Source: Nectonema munidae
Taxonomy: Eukaryota > Nematomorpha > Nectonematoida > Nectonematidae
Assembly: GCA_030549495.1 (NCBI GenBank)
Contig: JAUIRK010000791.1
Location: forward strand, 1 to 64,000
DNA length: 64,000 nt
Direction of reading: 5' to 3'
Shown here: one piece after another, positions 44,431-55,143 of the stretch
Position numbering within the stretch: position 1 is the stretch's first letter
Layout: each line of letters opens with the position of its first letter
Notes under the pieces: model-generated
Told to the model about the DNA's origin: nothing
Databases searched by the model: none
What the model saw: the letters and a program-made list of their open reading frames with translations, nothing else
Made by a program: the position numbers and the translations under genes

Positions 44431-44571
44431 TTCTACATCTTTTTTTTTTAAAAAGTAAGTTTTTTAAACTTTTTGTTAATTAATAAATTACTTCCGTAGA
44501 TTTAATTACCGCTAATCATAGTAAAAGTAGGTTTGATACTTTATGAGCTCTCTTTTTTTAATGGAAAGAAG
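44431..44571 (+). repeat. Direct repeat, copy 2
   Basis: Second copy of the 145-bp repeat at 42914, with a few small indels in the poly-T and poly-A tracts. Confidence 0.85.
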
Positions 44572-45150
44572 AGAATATATAGCTAGCAAAAGGCATCATT
44601 GCCTGTAAAAATCCCGAAGAATAAGATGAAGGAGGACGAACCGGCAAGAAAATTAGCGTTTAATGTGTCTATAAACTTGATTTGATAATATATTTAATTT
44701 GATCATCACTTCTTTATTGATCACTTTTACCGGTAATTTTGTGTAGCTTTATGTTTATGGAAGCTTACGCTAGTGATGTCCCTATTAGATCAGCATCGGT
44801 GTTGACTTAATTGGCCTTTTTTGTTTGATCCGCATTGTCAAATTTCTTATTGTTCACTGATTTTATCAGGCGAACCAATAGACAAATTCATAAATGTAGT
44901 TGGTTATCGTTCACAAATAACGCTAACTAAATTTCCATCCATTTTGACCCATATTCTCAACTATAGAATATCCATATTTCTACTTCATTTCATTGTAACT
45001 ATGTCAAATTTGTTCTACCTTACAAACAAATTAGAAGAAACCACGGGAGACAAGCTCATTGTTTCACTTTAATAAAATTCAATATCTAATTTTTCACATT
45101 GAAGTTTTTTATTTTTCAATAGATGCTTTGATTTAGTAGAGACTTTTATC

Positions 45151-45290
45151 GTGGGGTGTTTTCATCGAGAAGGCACAATTGCGGCGCTTGTATCGAACCA
45201 TGAGAAAGTAGGCTTGATGGGGGATCGAACCCAAGACCTTGAGTTATCGAAACCCAGTACCTAACCAACCTTACTCACTTCCCCTTTCAC
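45151..45290 (-). mobile_element. tRNA-derived SINE, family A, copy 2
   Basis: On the plus strand GGGGGATCGAACCCAAGACC is the complement of the B-box region, followed by the complement of the tRNA-like head. It lies in HSBP1 intron 2. Confidence 0.8.
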
Positions 45291-46320
45291 GTTTAAAAGC
45301 TATAATACAAAATAATTTAAATGTTATATACCTAGAATAATTTCTTACTATCGCTATCGCCTATTTTAAATGTAAATGGTGTTGGAATTGTATAAAGTAC
45401 TTGAAGAATTGTATAAAGTTCAATTTATGTGTGTGTGATCCTAGAAACAGTTCATGAGCTGAGTCAAATTAGCTGGCAAAAATTGTGCTTTCCGTTCAAA
45501 TCAAATCATAATTATTAGCCTTAAAAACGATGGTCCTCTAAGTGTTTTAGATTCGCCAGTTGATATTTTTAGTTTTATAAATGTAATGTCTTCTTATTGT
45601 TCCTTGTATACACATAGGTTGCTTTGAAAGGGATAAAAAATTCATTTACTTTCAACCTATAGTGTGTTCTATGTCCCAAATTATTTTTTATAAAATAATG
45701 CAACTTTTAAGTCATTGGATGCACACTTCCTTTGGACGCAGGAGATTTCTTTCTACCACTGATTTTGCCTATTCAAATTTGTTCCTAATATGCATAAAAG
45801 TTGATTGACAAGTGCCCAGCCAATTTCTAATTGGCTAAAATACAATTCTAAAACCTATTGTTGCCGTTAGCATTAGTGTAGGATTAGCATAAGTTGTTTT
45901 GGCACAAACTTTCCTATTTATTTGTATTAATAAACGTCTGACACAAAGAACCTCAAAACCGAATACATACATACTGGCATTAGACACATATACGCTGAAG
46001 TATTTAAATCCCAAAAATCACGGTATATCCGGTTCTTGATCTCTTTTCTCTGGTCAGTGGCTTAGCTTGAAATGTGTCTGGCGATTGGCTCTTGTGACAC
46101 ATTTGTTCCTCTTTCTGATAAAGTAAACATAGGAAGACGGCACTAATTAAATCAGCATTGTGTGAGGCATTATTTCTATATATGATTGTGAAGTCAGAGT
46201 GAATCAAATTCGTCTACGACCAGAATAAGATTTACTCCTGCTTTTTCTGGGATTAAATGGATAAGTTAGCATAATTGATCAAAAATTATATTCAAGTTAA
46301 CTATCACTAATCCTTCCTAT

Positions 46321-46440
46321 CGCTTGGGGCATGAGTAAGGTTGGTTCGATACTGCGCTTCGATAACATAAGGTCTTGGGTTCGATGCCTCATCAAGCCTG
46401 CTTAGTTAAGTAAAAGACCCCACGGTAGCTTTACCTTTAA
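46321..46440 (+). mobile_element. tRNA-derived SINE, family A, copy 3
   Basis: CTTGGGTTCGATGCCTCATC (B box with one change) and GCATGAGTAAGGTTGG (head). Shortened on the right compared with copies 1 and 2. In HSBP1 intron 2. Confidence 0.75.
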
Positions 46441-47351
46441 TCACGTCATTGAGATTAAATTAGCTATATATCACGTTCAGGTACACCTAACTTACAAACT
46501 ATTCACCATATGTTAAATTAAAAATTTTTATTTTAATACTTTCAGGCGCAATGGGACACCCGTGTCCAATAAAATAAAAATCGTCTCCTTAAGTTAAAAA
46601 CTCATTGAAAAAGAAAGCAGGGGATTAATTTTAAAAAAGCAATGCCTTCAAACTTCAACTTATAAACTTTTATTTGGTTATGATTTTTTAAAAAAAAATT
46701 TAGATTAAACTTTTCTCTGATACCCTTTCATATTTTTGCTTTAAAAAAATTCTCGGATGTTTGGAAACAAAATCCTTTCCTGATTACTGACAGCACTGAA
46801 TTATTTCGTGCACTGGGTTAGTGATCATCAAGCTATAGTATACTGTAAAGGAAATACCCGGAGTTTCCAAATTTTTATATGAATTTTTTTATATTTAAAA
46901 TCACTATAATTCGGATGATAAGTAAAAAAATGATAAATGCCTTATTCCGTTATCGCCCAATGTCGACTATAGTAAACTTTACAAAAATAAAATTGTCTGC
47001 GTTTATCAAAGCTCTTTAATACAAATCTTCTGCTTTACATTAGATATCGTCTGATTGTTCTGGTCATTTAAGGGGTTATTAAGCTAATTTCTTTTTGAAT
47101 CATGATTCGCGAAATGAAGGTACTTTGTAGTATTTCATTTTGTGATATGATGAAGGTGCTATTCCAATCCTCTTTTCTTTGTTGTAGTTAGATGAACGCG
47201 GTGGAGATTTTTTTTACATTACCGCCTTTAACTTATATTAAAATTCATTGAAAAAGATAAGCGGATGATGATTCTCAAAAAGTATTAGTCGGTTAAAGCG
47301 TTCATGCGAATTTTATATTTTCTAATGTGAATGCTTTACGCGCGAATTCAT

Positions 47352-47360
47352 TTCCTTAAC
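47352..47360 (+). promoter_or_regulatory. HSBP1: U12 branch-point sequence
   Basis: TTCCTTAAC is identical to the U12 snRNA-pairing consensus. No closer candidate exists before the AC acceptor at 47388-47389. Confidence 0.82.
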
Positions 47361-47389
47361 TCTTGTATGTTTTTGCAAATCTTTTGCAC

Positions 47390-47511
47390 TCGATGAAATG
47401 GGCAATCGCTTAGATGACTTGGAAAAGAGCATAGTAGACATGTTGGATCAATTTGACACATCGGAGCAAGAAGTCGTTGACAAGGAAGAGAATAGAGAAC
47501 AGGTTCAATGA
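47390..47511 (+). CDS. HSBP1: HSBP1, coding exon 3 (coiled-coil end and C-terminus)
   Basis: Begins TC, completing Ile from exon 2, then DEMGNRLDDLEKSIVDMLDQ, a short acidic tail (FDTSEQEVVDKEENREQVQ) and TGA at 47509-47511. Human HSBP1 has [20 protein letters not shown] here; DDLEK is invariant in the family. The heptads of Leu, Ile and Met that make the trimeric coiled coil are kept. The three exons add up to 112 residues, against 76 in human, the surplus being mainly N-terminal. Polyadenylation is probably at AATAAA 47816. An apparent 68-codon ORF at 47453-47659 in another frame is a shadow. Confidence 0.92.
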
Positions 47512-47815
47512 CCTTTTGATGCCTGTGATGATGATGCTTCCTAGAAGAAAGAATACTTTTATTTTCCTCCTTTTTTTTAACAATTTTCATAGCATTTTTA
47601 TGTTCGCTATCATTTTGGCGTTATTTTTCTCTTCCTCTGTTATCTATGCATCTTTTTAGTCCACGTGTAACACATTCCCATTCCTTTCTTGTCAAATCTG
47701 TGTACTCTCATCATTTGGAAATATACCTACCCTTCTTGCTCATAACAAATTTATCTCATTTTGCTATCAAACTTCTCTCTCTCTCTCATAAAGAACTTTC
47801 ATTCATAAAATGATG

Positions 47816-47821
47816 AATAAA
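47816..47821 (+). terminator. HSBP1: Putative poly-A signal of HSBP1
   Basis: AATAAA about 305 bp after the stop codon, followed within 20 bp by a T-rich tract. Confidence 0.55.
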
Positions 47822-49159
47822 ATTACACTTTGTTTTTTTTCCATTTTTTTTAAACCTAGGTAAATTCAATCATCTATTTATCATAATGAAGAGTGATCAT
47901 CTTTCAATCTTGACACTGCTGGTCCAACTTTCTCATGAAATTCCGAACACTCAAACTTAGGAAGATGAATTAATTCTCAATAATATACTATGCCCGCGGA
48001 TTCGGATTCGGTTATCAAAGTTGACATCCCAGCGAATGCCGATATCATAATGGTTATAATATGCAAACGTAACTTTTATACTTCTCAAAAATTTTGAGAG
48101 AAGATGTCAATGCAGTTGCCAAAGTTTTTCTAGTTTAAAATAGTTTACTTATTGTAGTTATGAGATTGGAAAACTATTGAATTTTACGTGACCTACGTCG
48201 TACGCATGAGAACTTTGCAAGAAAACAAGAGAAAAAAGTGGCATTATAATATTTTCAGGAGAGCTTTTAAATTTTTGTTTCCTCAACTTTTTTATCTTCA
48301 ATACAGCTCTAGTTAAGTAAAAAAATATTTAAATATAAAAGGGTTTTCACAATTGATGTAATATATTTGCATGCAATTTTTAACACAATTGGAAATACTT
48401 CTTTCTTCGCTTTCCACCGTTCTAAGCCTTGAACTATCGATCTTCTTTTTTCACTCTGCTAACTCAATGAAAGCTCTATTCTCTTCTCCATCATCGCGTT
48501 GTTGTTAGGCCCTAGATATTACACTATCTCATTATTATCAGTGTAATCTATCAGTTCAAAATAAGAGAACACTTTTTATTTGAACTGAGAAAGTATATTC
48601 ATCGCAGGGAAAAATATAGAATTTTTGTGGCACTTTCGCAGCAGTAGTAGTTAGGTACTTCTGACTTATGTGTTGGCTGCTACATATGGCTTTGTTGTAT
48701 ACATATATAAGTTTTAAATCCAAGCTTAAGCCAGGCAGTTTCCGCGCTTAACAAGTAAATTAACACCTCGCTTGGCTTGGACCATAAATGAATTGGTTTA
48801 TGTGTTGTCGTATGGGTGTGTGGGCAGTTGAAGAGGTGGTGTGTCTTTGGAATGTTTCTCTATCATCTTCCCTACTTGAACTTAGAATATCTTCGATAGA
48901 AAATTGTAAAAACTTGACTAGAATTTCTTCTCATTTTCTTGCAAATTTTATTTCCTTCCCTGCTTAACCTAGAGTTTCTGATTTCTCGATAAAATAATTT
49001 TCTCGTGAGATTGAAAATTCTCTAGACTGGAGATTTTTATCGAGAAATCTCAATAAAAGATATATACTTAAAAATAAAATTATTAAAAATAATTTTTTCA
49101 AAATCGAAGTCCTTTAACTTATTTTTTTTTTAAATTACTTTTTTGAGATAAAATGTTAT
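47822..49159. other. Gene-free stretch
   Basis: AT-rich. From about 48971, TAGAGTTTCTGATTTCTCGA and an inverted match near 49395 (TCGAAACAGAAACTCTCG) suggest transposon ends related to the hAT remnant that follows. Nothing else is supported. Confidence 0.4.
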
Positions 49160-50030
49160 ATGTACAGTTGAAAATTTTTTCTCGCATTCACCAGATGTAG
49201 ATTTCATAGATCACAGAGCATTTTTTTAAAAGTTGCAAGGGATTCTCATGGTTTAGAAGTTTCAAACATATATCAAAAAAGGTAAGATTTCTTTATTTTT
49301 GATTGAATAAAAATAGAAGCATAAAGAGATCAATTCTCTCAAAAATCAAGAAACGCCTTTAAGTCTCGAAAAATGAGACTCAAGAAATCTCGAAACAGAA
49401 ACTCTCGTAATACCATCATCATCATAATAATTCATTGAAAAAATAATTCACTTTATTTGCTACTTCAGGCGAAGTAAAAACTTTGCTACAGTATACAGAT
49501 TTTCGTTTTCCATTTCTGAAACTCTCATTTCTACTTCATATTTGATTCTTTGCTTCATTTTTGCAACAATTTTGGATGAAAATTGAATATCATCATTTTG
49601 ATCAAAATTATCCACTTTTTTTAAACCAACTGACGCACTTTAACATGCTTTTTCTTCTTCAAAGGCAACATTTTTGTGGGTAAGCTTTCGTTTTAGTGCC
49701 ACAATATTTACGTATATACACTTCGCGGAAACAGACTAATTTGAGTCGCTGAACTTTTTTGTGATTTCTTTCTATGGTTGCGACACATATGTTATTTTTA
49801 TCAAGAGGCATTCAAAATTGCTTACAGGTTTAATTTTGGTATTTGTAGTAGCGTAAGTACATAATGATTCTTTAATTTCAACCAGTTCTTTTTAATGTAT
49901 AGAATCTTACTGTTCCACCTTGTAGGAGTATCATATAAAAGAGAACATTTAGTCGAATTGTAGCAGATATCCGTGGAGTTGAATTCTTCGCAAAAGTTTC
50001 TACATCCTCCGAAAATTTTCAAATATTTTT
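49160..50030 (-). pseudogene. hAT transposase remnant
   Basis: 50022-49822 is open and contains LLYDTPTRWNSKILYI; the TRWNS motif is typical of hAT transposases. Further on, KIVAKMKQRIKYEVEMRVSE and NLYTVAKFLLR near 49560-49480 fit the segment before the dimerisation domain. SGECEKKFSTV near 49190 resembles the dimerisation motif. Stops and shifts break it, and 49220-49430 may be a separate insertion. The outer end may be near 50265 (complement of AGAGATGTAAGGGATGCGG). Confidence 0.72.
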
Positions 50031-51710
50031 CTATTCACCGCAAAGTATTTTTCAGAACTTTTCAATTTTTAGTTTATCCAAAATTTTTATAAGAAAGTCT
50101 TTATGATAACACATATGCATTGACACATCTCTAAATTGTTAAGAAGTATAAAACAATAGCAATTTTGATATTCGCTTCCGCTAAAAAAATAAAATTCTGA
50201 GATCCGCGCACTCTTGGACGTCAAATTTCATATGCGCATCCGCGAATACAAAAAATTCCGCATCCCTTACATCTCTAAACTTTGGGCAAATTTAATCGAC
50301 CTTGAAGCAAACAAATATACATACATTGATATAAAAAAAAATTATTATTCTCGCTTTTGCTATCGATAGCTTGACAAAGCTTCTCTCTCTCTATATATGT
50401 ATATAATTTGTGCAATTCATTGCACCTTTTTCTCATAAATTTGATAATTGCGTTTTCTTCGTCATCATGATCTTTATCTTAATTTATTATGGGATGATTG
50501 TATTCACGAATACGAGAGAGTGTACTAATAGAAAAGAGAGCTAAAGCTGTGCACCGTCTTTTTGCGCTGACCACATTTTAAGAATGTTCAATATACGCTT
50601 ATGCATAATGTTATCAAAAAAGTAAAATCTTCGGAAATTGGCAATGCGATGTTGAAATTGAAATGATCCTTGAATGAGGATGCAAAAATTTTAGCGCATA
50701 CTCAATACATTTCTAGTCTCTAACTTTCTTCTCATCGCTTCCAAAAGTTGGGAATTATTAAGCAAACAGTTATGATACATAACTCTTTTGATAAAATTTA
50801 TAAAAAAAAAAGTAGGTAATATTTCGCCTCCACAAAGCTTCTTCAGACAATAACAGCAAGAAAGTTATTAATCATAACTGTTTACTCATATGGTTTAATT
50901 GTACTTCAGACTCTCGTGTCATATTGATAATTTCCATTATTTATATACCTTTTACGAAATTTTAAGAGGAGAAGTAAAACTGACTGATGCTGTCATATAA
51001 CAAAAGTTTTATTACGCGGTTAGATATATTTGATACAAAATATCTCGGTCCTATTTTTAATGCATGGAAAGCATTTATAAATGTGGATGAGAAAGAGTTG
51101 AAAAGATCAAACCTAGAACAAATTTGATTCATCCGATAATCGAACATTGAATCGGTCAGTCTACCTGGCAAGAAAGGAAAAGTACTCACAAGGTCTTTTT
51201 AGTAGTCAGAGATATGACAGACACTTCCATTCGCTTCGATTTTTTTGTTCAACATTGGACAATTTATTATGATAGATCACGAAAATCTTTCTTAATCATT
51301 TAGATTTAATTGTGATTATATTTGACTGGTATAAAATTCGAATGATGTACTCTTCAAAAAATAGAATTTTTAATGATGTGTGATTTGAATCAGGAACTCG
51401 TTGAGGACCAGTAGGACACCAATATCCCAAGAAAAGAAAATCTGGTCCTCAAAGCAGTCAACCTCTTTCAAGTATGTACTATACTCCTTATCATGGAAAC
51501 TTGAGACTCCTAATAAAAAATATTTCATTAATATATTTGCTTTTGTTTTCCATCGATATGATTATTATTATTATCGTTTGATGTCAATCAAGTAGCATCG
51601 CTTATTTCATTGGTAGAAAGTTATCCAATCAACTGAGGACATGGACGGATTCTTTCAGCATTGTGAGAGTAAAGGGTATTTTATTTTTTCGTCATTATGA
51701 TTAGATGAGA
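50031..51710. other. Gene-free stretch
   Basis: No supported gene. A minus-strand segment at 51224-51190 reads ATGGAAGTGTCTGTC and onward to a GTGAGT donor, and a plus-strand segment at about 51394-51472 is open between CAG and GTATGT. Both are too weak to call as exons. Confidence 0.35.
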
Positions 51711-51968
51711 TCACAACAAAATCATGATAAATGTATAGTATAGGGAGAAGGAAAGGGCGCCTGAAGCGAGAAGAGACGAGCACATTGTGGAAGGAGCCGA
51801 AGAGATGTAGTGCTCGATGCCATTGTAGCCAGTTTTTGGCCAGTATGGATTCACGCCGTAATACGGGTAATAGGGCTGATAGGAGTTAGGATTTTTGTAG
51901 TTTGTGCCAACAGGGTGATTGTACCTGTACTTTCTGTTGTAGTAGAACGGACTGTAACCGCAGACACT
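51711..51968 (-). CDS. Terminal exon of a Tyr/Pro/Asn-rich, probably GPI-anchored protein
   Basis: After a clear acceptor (TTTCATATTTTTTAG, AG at 51969-51970) the frame is open for 85 codons to TGA. It reads SVCGYSPFYYNRKYRYNHPV, continues with repeated Tyr-Pro and Asn-Pro (SYQPYYPYYGVNPYWPKTGY), then a spacer, and ends in a small-residue site (SSAPS) plus a hydrophobic tail (LLASGALSFSLYYTFIMILL). That order, a polar domain, small residues and a C-terminal hydrophobic run with nothing after it, is the signature of a GPI-attachment signal. A secreted or surface protein is inferred; upstream exons must lie above 51970 but were not found. GC content is far above the flanks. Overlapping frames on both strands are shadows. 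Confidence 0.62.
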   Translation of the reverse strand, partial: SVCGYSPFYYNRKYRYNHPVGTNYKNPNSYQPYYPYYGVNPYWPKTGYNGIEHYISSAPSTMCSSLLASGALSFSLYYTFIMILL

Positions 51969-52558
51969 CTAAAAAATATGAAAGCACAAATGATCAAAGG
52001 TAATTCACCATATGTGTGCACATTTATTTTTTTTATTTGATTCACTTTTCCAAAACACTATTCAATCTTCCCTCTCCTGCTTTGCACATCAACCGCAACT
52101 ACTATTTTTTTTATCATCTTTTTAAAATGTTTAAAGGTTTAAAGAACGAAAAATAAATTAAAAAAAAAATTATTTAAAAAAAATTTTTTTTGTTTTATTT
52201 GTTAAAAAGTATATTTTCTAACAAGACTCCTAAACCATATTTAGGTATATTTATATAATATCATAACTTTTATAAAGAGTGTGGATTAAATATTTTCGAT
52301 AGTTTACCATGTCAAATTTTCTGTATGAATCCAATATTCCTAACCTGTGGTCTTCCAAGCCCAGTACCCTTATGTGCTAAACTATTTTATGGGTTAGTTG
52401 TCCTGAGTCCAGGGCAATCACCCTTGATGACAACTAACCCCCAAGACAATTTACCCCCTATCATGGATCAATAATAATTAAATATTAGAAATCTGGGTAG
52501 GTAAAGAAAAATCTTAAACGAGTAATATGTAAAAATAAAAAAATGTAATATTAATATG
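51969..52558. other. Intron-side flank of the GPI-protein exon
   Basis: AT-rich. A palindrome at 52391-52440 is listed separately. No upstream exon of the minus-strand gene was recognised. Confidence 0.4.
52391..52440. repeat. Short palindrome
   Basis: GGGTTAGTTGTC and GACAACTAACCC form 12-bp perfect arms around 26 bp. Possibly the stub of a MITE. Confidence 0.85.
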
Positions 52559-53079
52559 CACTAGGGTGGCCCTTAAGTATGAACTAAAAATTAAAATTTT
52601 TAATTTTGTTGCTCCCATAATTTAATTATGTTTATACGTCTAAAACAAATTAATTTTTGAAAATTTGACCTTTTTTTAAAAAACCTAAGTCGACCCTCAG
52701 AGAAGAAAGGAATAACAGAATTTTTGGAATTAAAAAAATGCATCTTTATTGCAAAAAACTATATGAGATTTTAAATTTTTTAATAACAAATGTACCAAGA
52801 TAACATTAGGTCTTTAAACAATATTTGGTAAATTTTGGATAATTTTTTCTTTTTTCATCATTTGTAAGGATATTATGATAATGTTCTATGAGCTTTATTC
52901 CTCTTTCTGCAACATCATTTACAACTTCAATCTTTTTATCTTTTTCTGAACCTTCTTTAAAACAAGACCTTTCTTTCCATAACAAAGGATCTTCATTGAG
53001 AAAGACTGTACTGATTGAAAATCGAGCAGAAAATTTTTTTGTAAATAAATTTGCTAATGAAGAAATATCTAAAGTTAAA
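52559..53079 (-). pseudogene. Second TASNTG-family transposase remnant, C-terminus
   Basis: 53079-52806 is open and reads FLTLDISSLANLFTKK, FSARFSISTVFLNEDPLLW, KERSCFKEGSEK, KIEVVNDVAERGIKLIEHYH, then a short tail and TAA. The VVNDVAERGIKLI block matches VINDSGERMVKLV of the copy at 7147 and the same region of the family. Past the stop, 52559 begins CTAGGGTGGCCCTTAAG, which may be the terminal repeat of this element. The N-terminal and central parts are missing, so the copy is dead. The overlapping plus-strand ORF at 52888-53091 is a shadow. Confidence 0.75.
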
Positions 53080-54712
53080 AAATTGTACTAAAGATTATTA
53101 AGATCATTATTAGGATTTGCTTATTATCTTCCTAAGATTACTAATTGAAAGCTGAGTAAAAAAGCCCCATAACGAATGTTTTTGCTCAAGTTCGCTTACG
53201 ATTTTTTGTTTCCAATTTTTTTCTTCAAAATTTCGATAAACATTTTTTAAAGATTGTATCTTCTTTACTCTGCTAAAATTTTACCATATGGAAAAAAAGT
53301 TGTCTCAATTAATTTTTACTATCTCTATTATCTGTCTACTCTTTTGATTATAATCAACTCAGAAGCAACAAACTATCTCAATAACCTTACTAAAAATATA
53401 AATAAAATTAACTAAAATATTTTTGAGGGGGGGATTTGTGATGACGAACATATGGTAAAGAAAAGTGATCAGTGCCGTGTGGGCGCTTGCGTTGACTCTG
53501 TTTAAATGTGTCTTAATAAATTCTATGGCCTGTGTCTGAAACACTCAAAACATAAATTCAATATGTCGTGTGGGAAAATAAAGATATCTTCGTTGATTTT
53601 CGTTAATTTATGTTAATGATCGTGTTGTTTTTCTGTAATTTTATGTTATATATAGTTTCACACGTTATGATTACCAGCATAAAATCCACGTGTTATATAT
53701 ATTTATTCACGACTTCTGAAATTCTGCAAATAATTTTCAACTTTTCTCGTATTTTTATAATCCTAATTCAACTTAAGCATTCATCTATTCAAAGTTAACA
53801 GAATAACTTAGATCATCAATTAAAAAATCCAGTCAGAATTCGCTTCTCCAATCAACTTCCATATGGTAAAATCCGGTAATAATATTTTGTAATAATTGAT
53901 TTTCTTCTTTCATTAATTTCACTCGCTTTCCAAGATAACCAAATAATTTCAATTCTTTTACATTTTTTATTCCTTAAAAATGGTCAAATTTTTTTTTTCA
54001 AAAAAAAAATAACTACAATTTTTTAAGTTAATGAAAACTATAAATAATTTTTTTTAATTTAACGATAAAGATAACAAAGCGTTTTTTGTTCAAAATGATG
54101 ATGACCATAACGAAGATGTTTTTTAATACTAACGATGCCATGCCAAGTCGATAAATAAAATGAATGATTTCGGATCATCGTATACTCAATAATTTTGTAA
54201 TTTTCTATCGTCATCAATTATGTTATAAATGTCAAAATCGATTTCTACAAAATAAATCAATATGGGAAGCAAATCTTTTTGTTGAACTTTATGCTACTAA
54301 AAAAATAATTTACCATAATCACTGTTAGAAAGAGGAATACAGAAATGAAATTTTGCGAGTTCATCACGACTTTGCTATCTTCACATCTACTTCTGCTTTT
54401 TTACTTTTGCTATTCCTTTGAAGAGAATGATGAAAGATGCTTCTCTTTTAAGTCTTAAATATTTTTAAAAAAAATGCGTTGTATAGGAGAGTATATGAGC
54501 GAAAAGTTTGATTAATGATTATCATGATTTGTGAAAAAATAATATGCATAATATCGTCTAATCTAATCTTATTATTGATTGATTGATTGCATTTTGAAGG
54601 AAAAAAAGTACTATCGCTACCATTTGAATAGTAAAGTTAAACTATATGTGTGCTCTGACAGTATACCAAAATAATACAAGGGATATATGCAACTAAAATG
54701 CAATATTTTAAA
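53080..54712. other. Gene-free stretch
   Basis: 53260-53098 on the minus strand is open (NVYRNFEEKNWKQKIVSELE, then KHSLWGFFTQLSI) and may be a further piece of the transposon just described. The rest is AT-rich with nothing recognised. Confidence 0.35.
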
Positions 54713-54721
54713 CTCTGTTGT

Positions 54722-55134
54722 CAGTGGCGGTTTTAAGGGGGGCATGCCCCCCCCCTCAGTTTTTTGGTTGGGGCCCATGTTGGCCCCTCCACATCAAATA
54801 CCTATTTTACTGGATTTAAAATTTACTCGAAACTTTTTATAATTTAATTTTTTTGAGTGGGTTTTGCATCCAGGGGAAAGAAATATCTCTCTTATCTGGA
54901 CGGGTGAATCTTAGACCAAGAGCACTCTTATGAGGTCTCTGCTCGCATCGGAACGTGAGAGCACCACCCAAATTGATTATAAAAAACTAAAGTTCCACAA
55001 TTCTAAATATCGATAAGTAATTCTCATGAAAAAAATTGATAAGTTTTAAATTTTTTGGTTTTAAACCTATTTCTTTGCAACTTTTTAAAAACTTGGCCCC
55101 CTCACTTTTGAAAATCTAGAGTTGTTCTAGAAAC
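54722..55134. mobile_element. hAT-like element with 9-bp flanking duplication
   Basis: Starts CAGTGGCGGTTTTAAGG, then GGCATGCCCCCCCC, a common hAT start. CTCTGTTGT occurs directly before (54713-54721) and after (55135-55143). The right terminus (GAGTTGTTCTAGAAAC) does not complete the expected CCGCCACTG, so the end is eroded or the match is fortuitous. No coding capacity. Confidence 0.65.
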
Positions 55135-55143
55135 CTCTGTTGT

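Larger units (their letters stand above)
43502..47389 (+). other. HSBP1: HSBP1 intron 2, U12-type AT-AC (phase 1)
   Basis: 3.9 kb. The donor ATATCCTTT is at 43502-43510. TTCCTTAAC, the consensus U12 branch site, is at 47352-47360. The first AC after it is at 47388-47389 and marks the acceptor. Splicing A43501 to TC at 47390 gives ATC (Ile) and restores RID/EM of the protein family exactly. No GT donor near 43501 could do the same. The branch adenosine lies about 30 nt from the acceptor, longer than the roughly 10-20 nt usual for this class. The intron holds a direct-repeat copy, two SINEs and some G-rich low-complexity sequence. Confidence 0.85.

Noticed and set aside
44821-45072. 83-codon ORF in HSBP1 intron 2
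   Set aside because: No domain, no conserved motif, and composition like the surrounding intron.
51810-52040. 76-codon plus-strand ORF rich in Val and Ile
   Set aside because: Antisense shadow of the Tyr/Pro-rich terminal exon.
52888-53091. 67-codon plus-strand ORF
   Set aside because: Antisense shadow of the second TASNTG-family transposase remnant.
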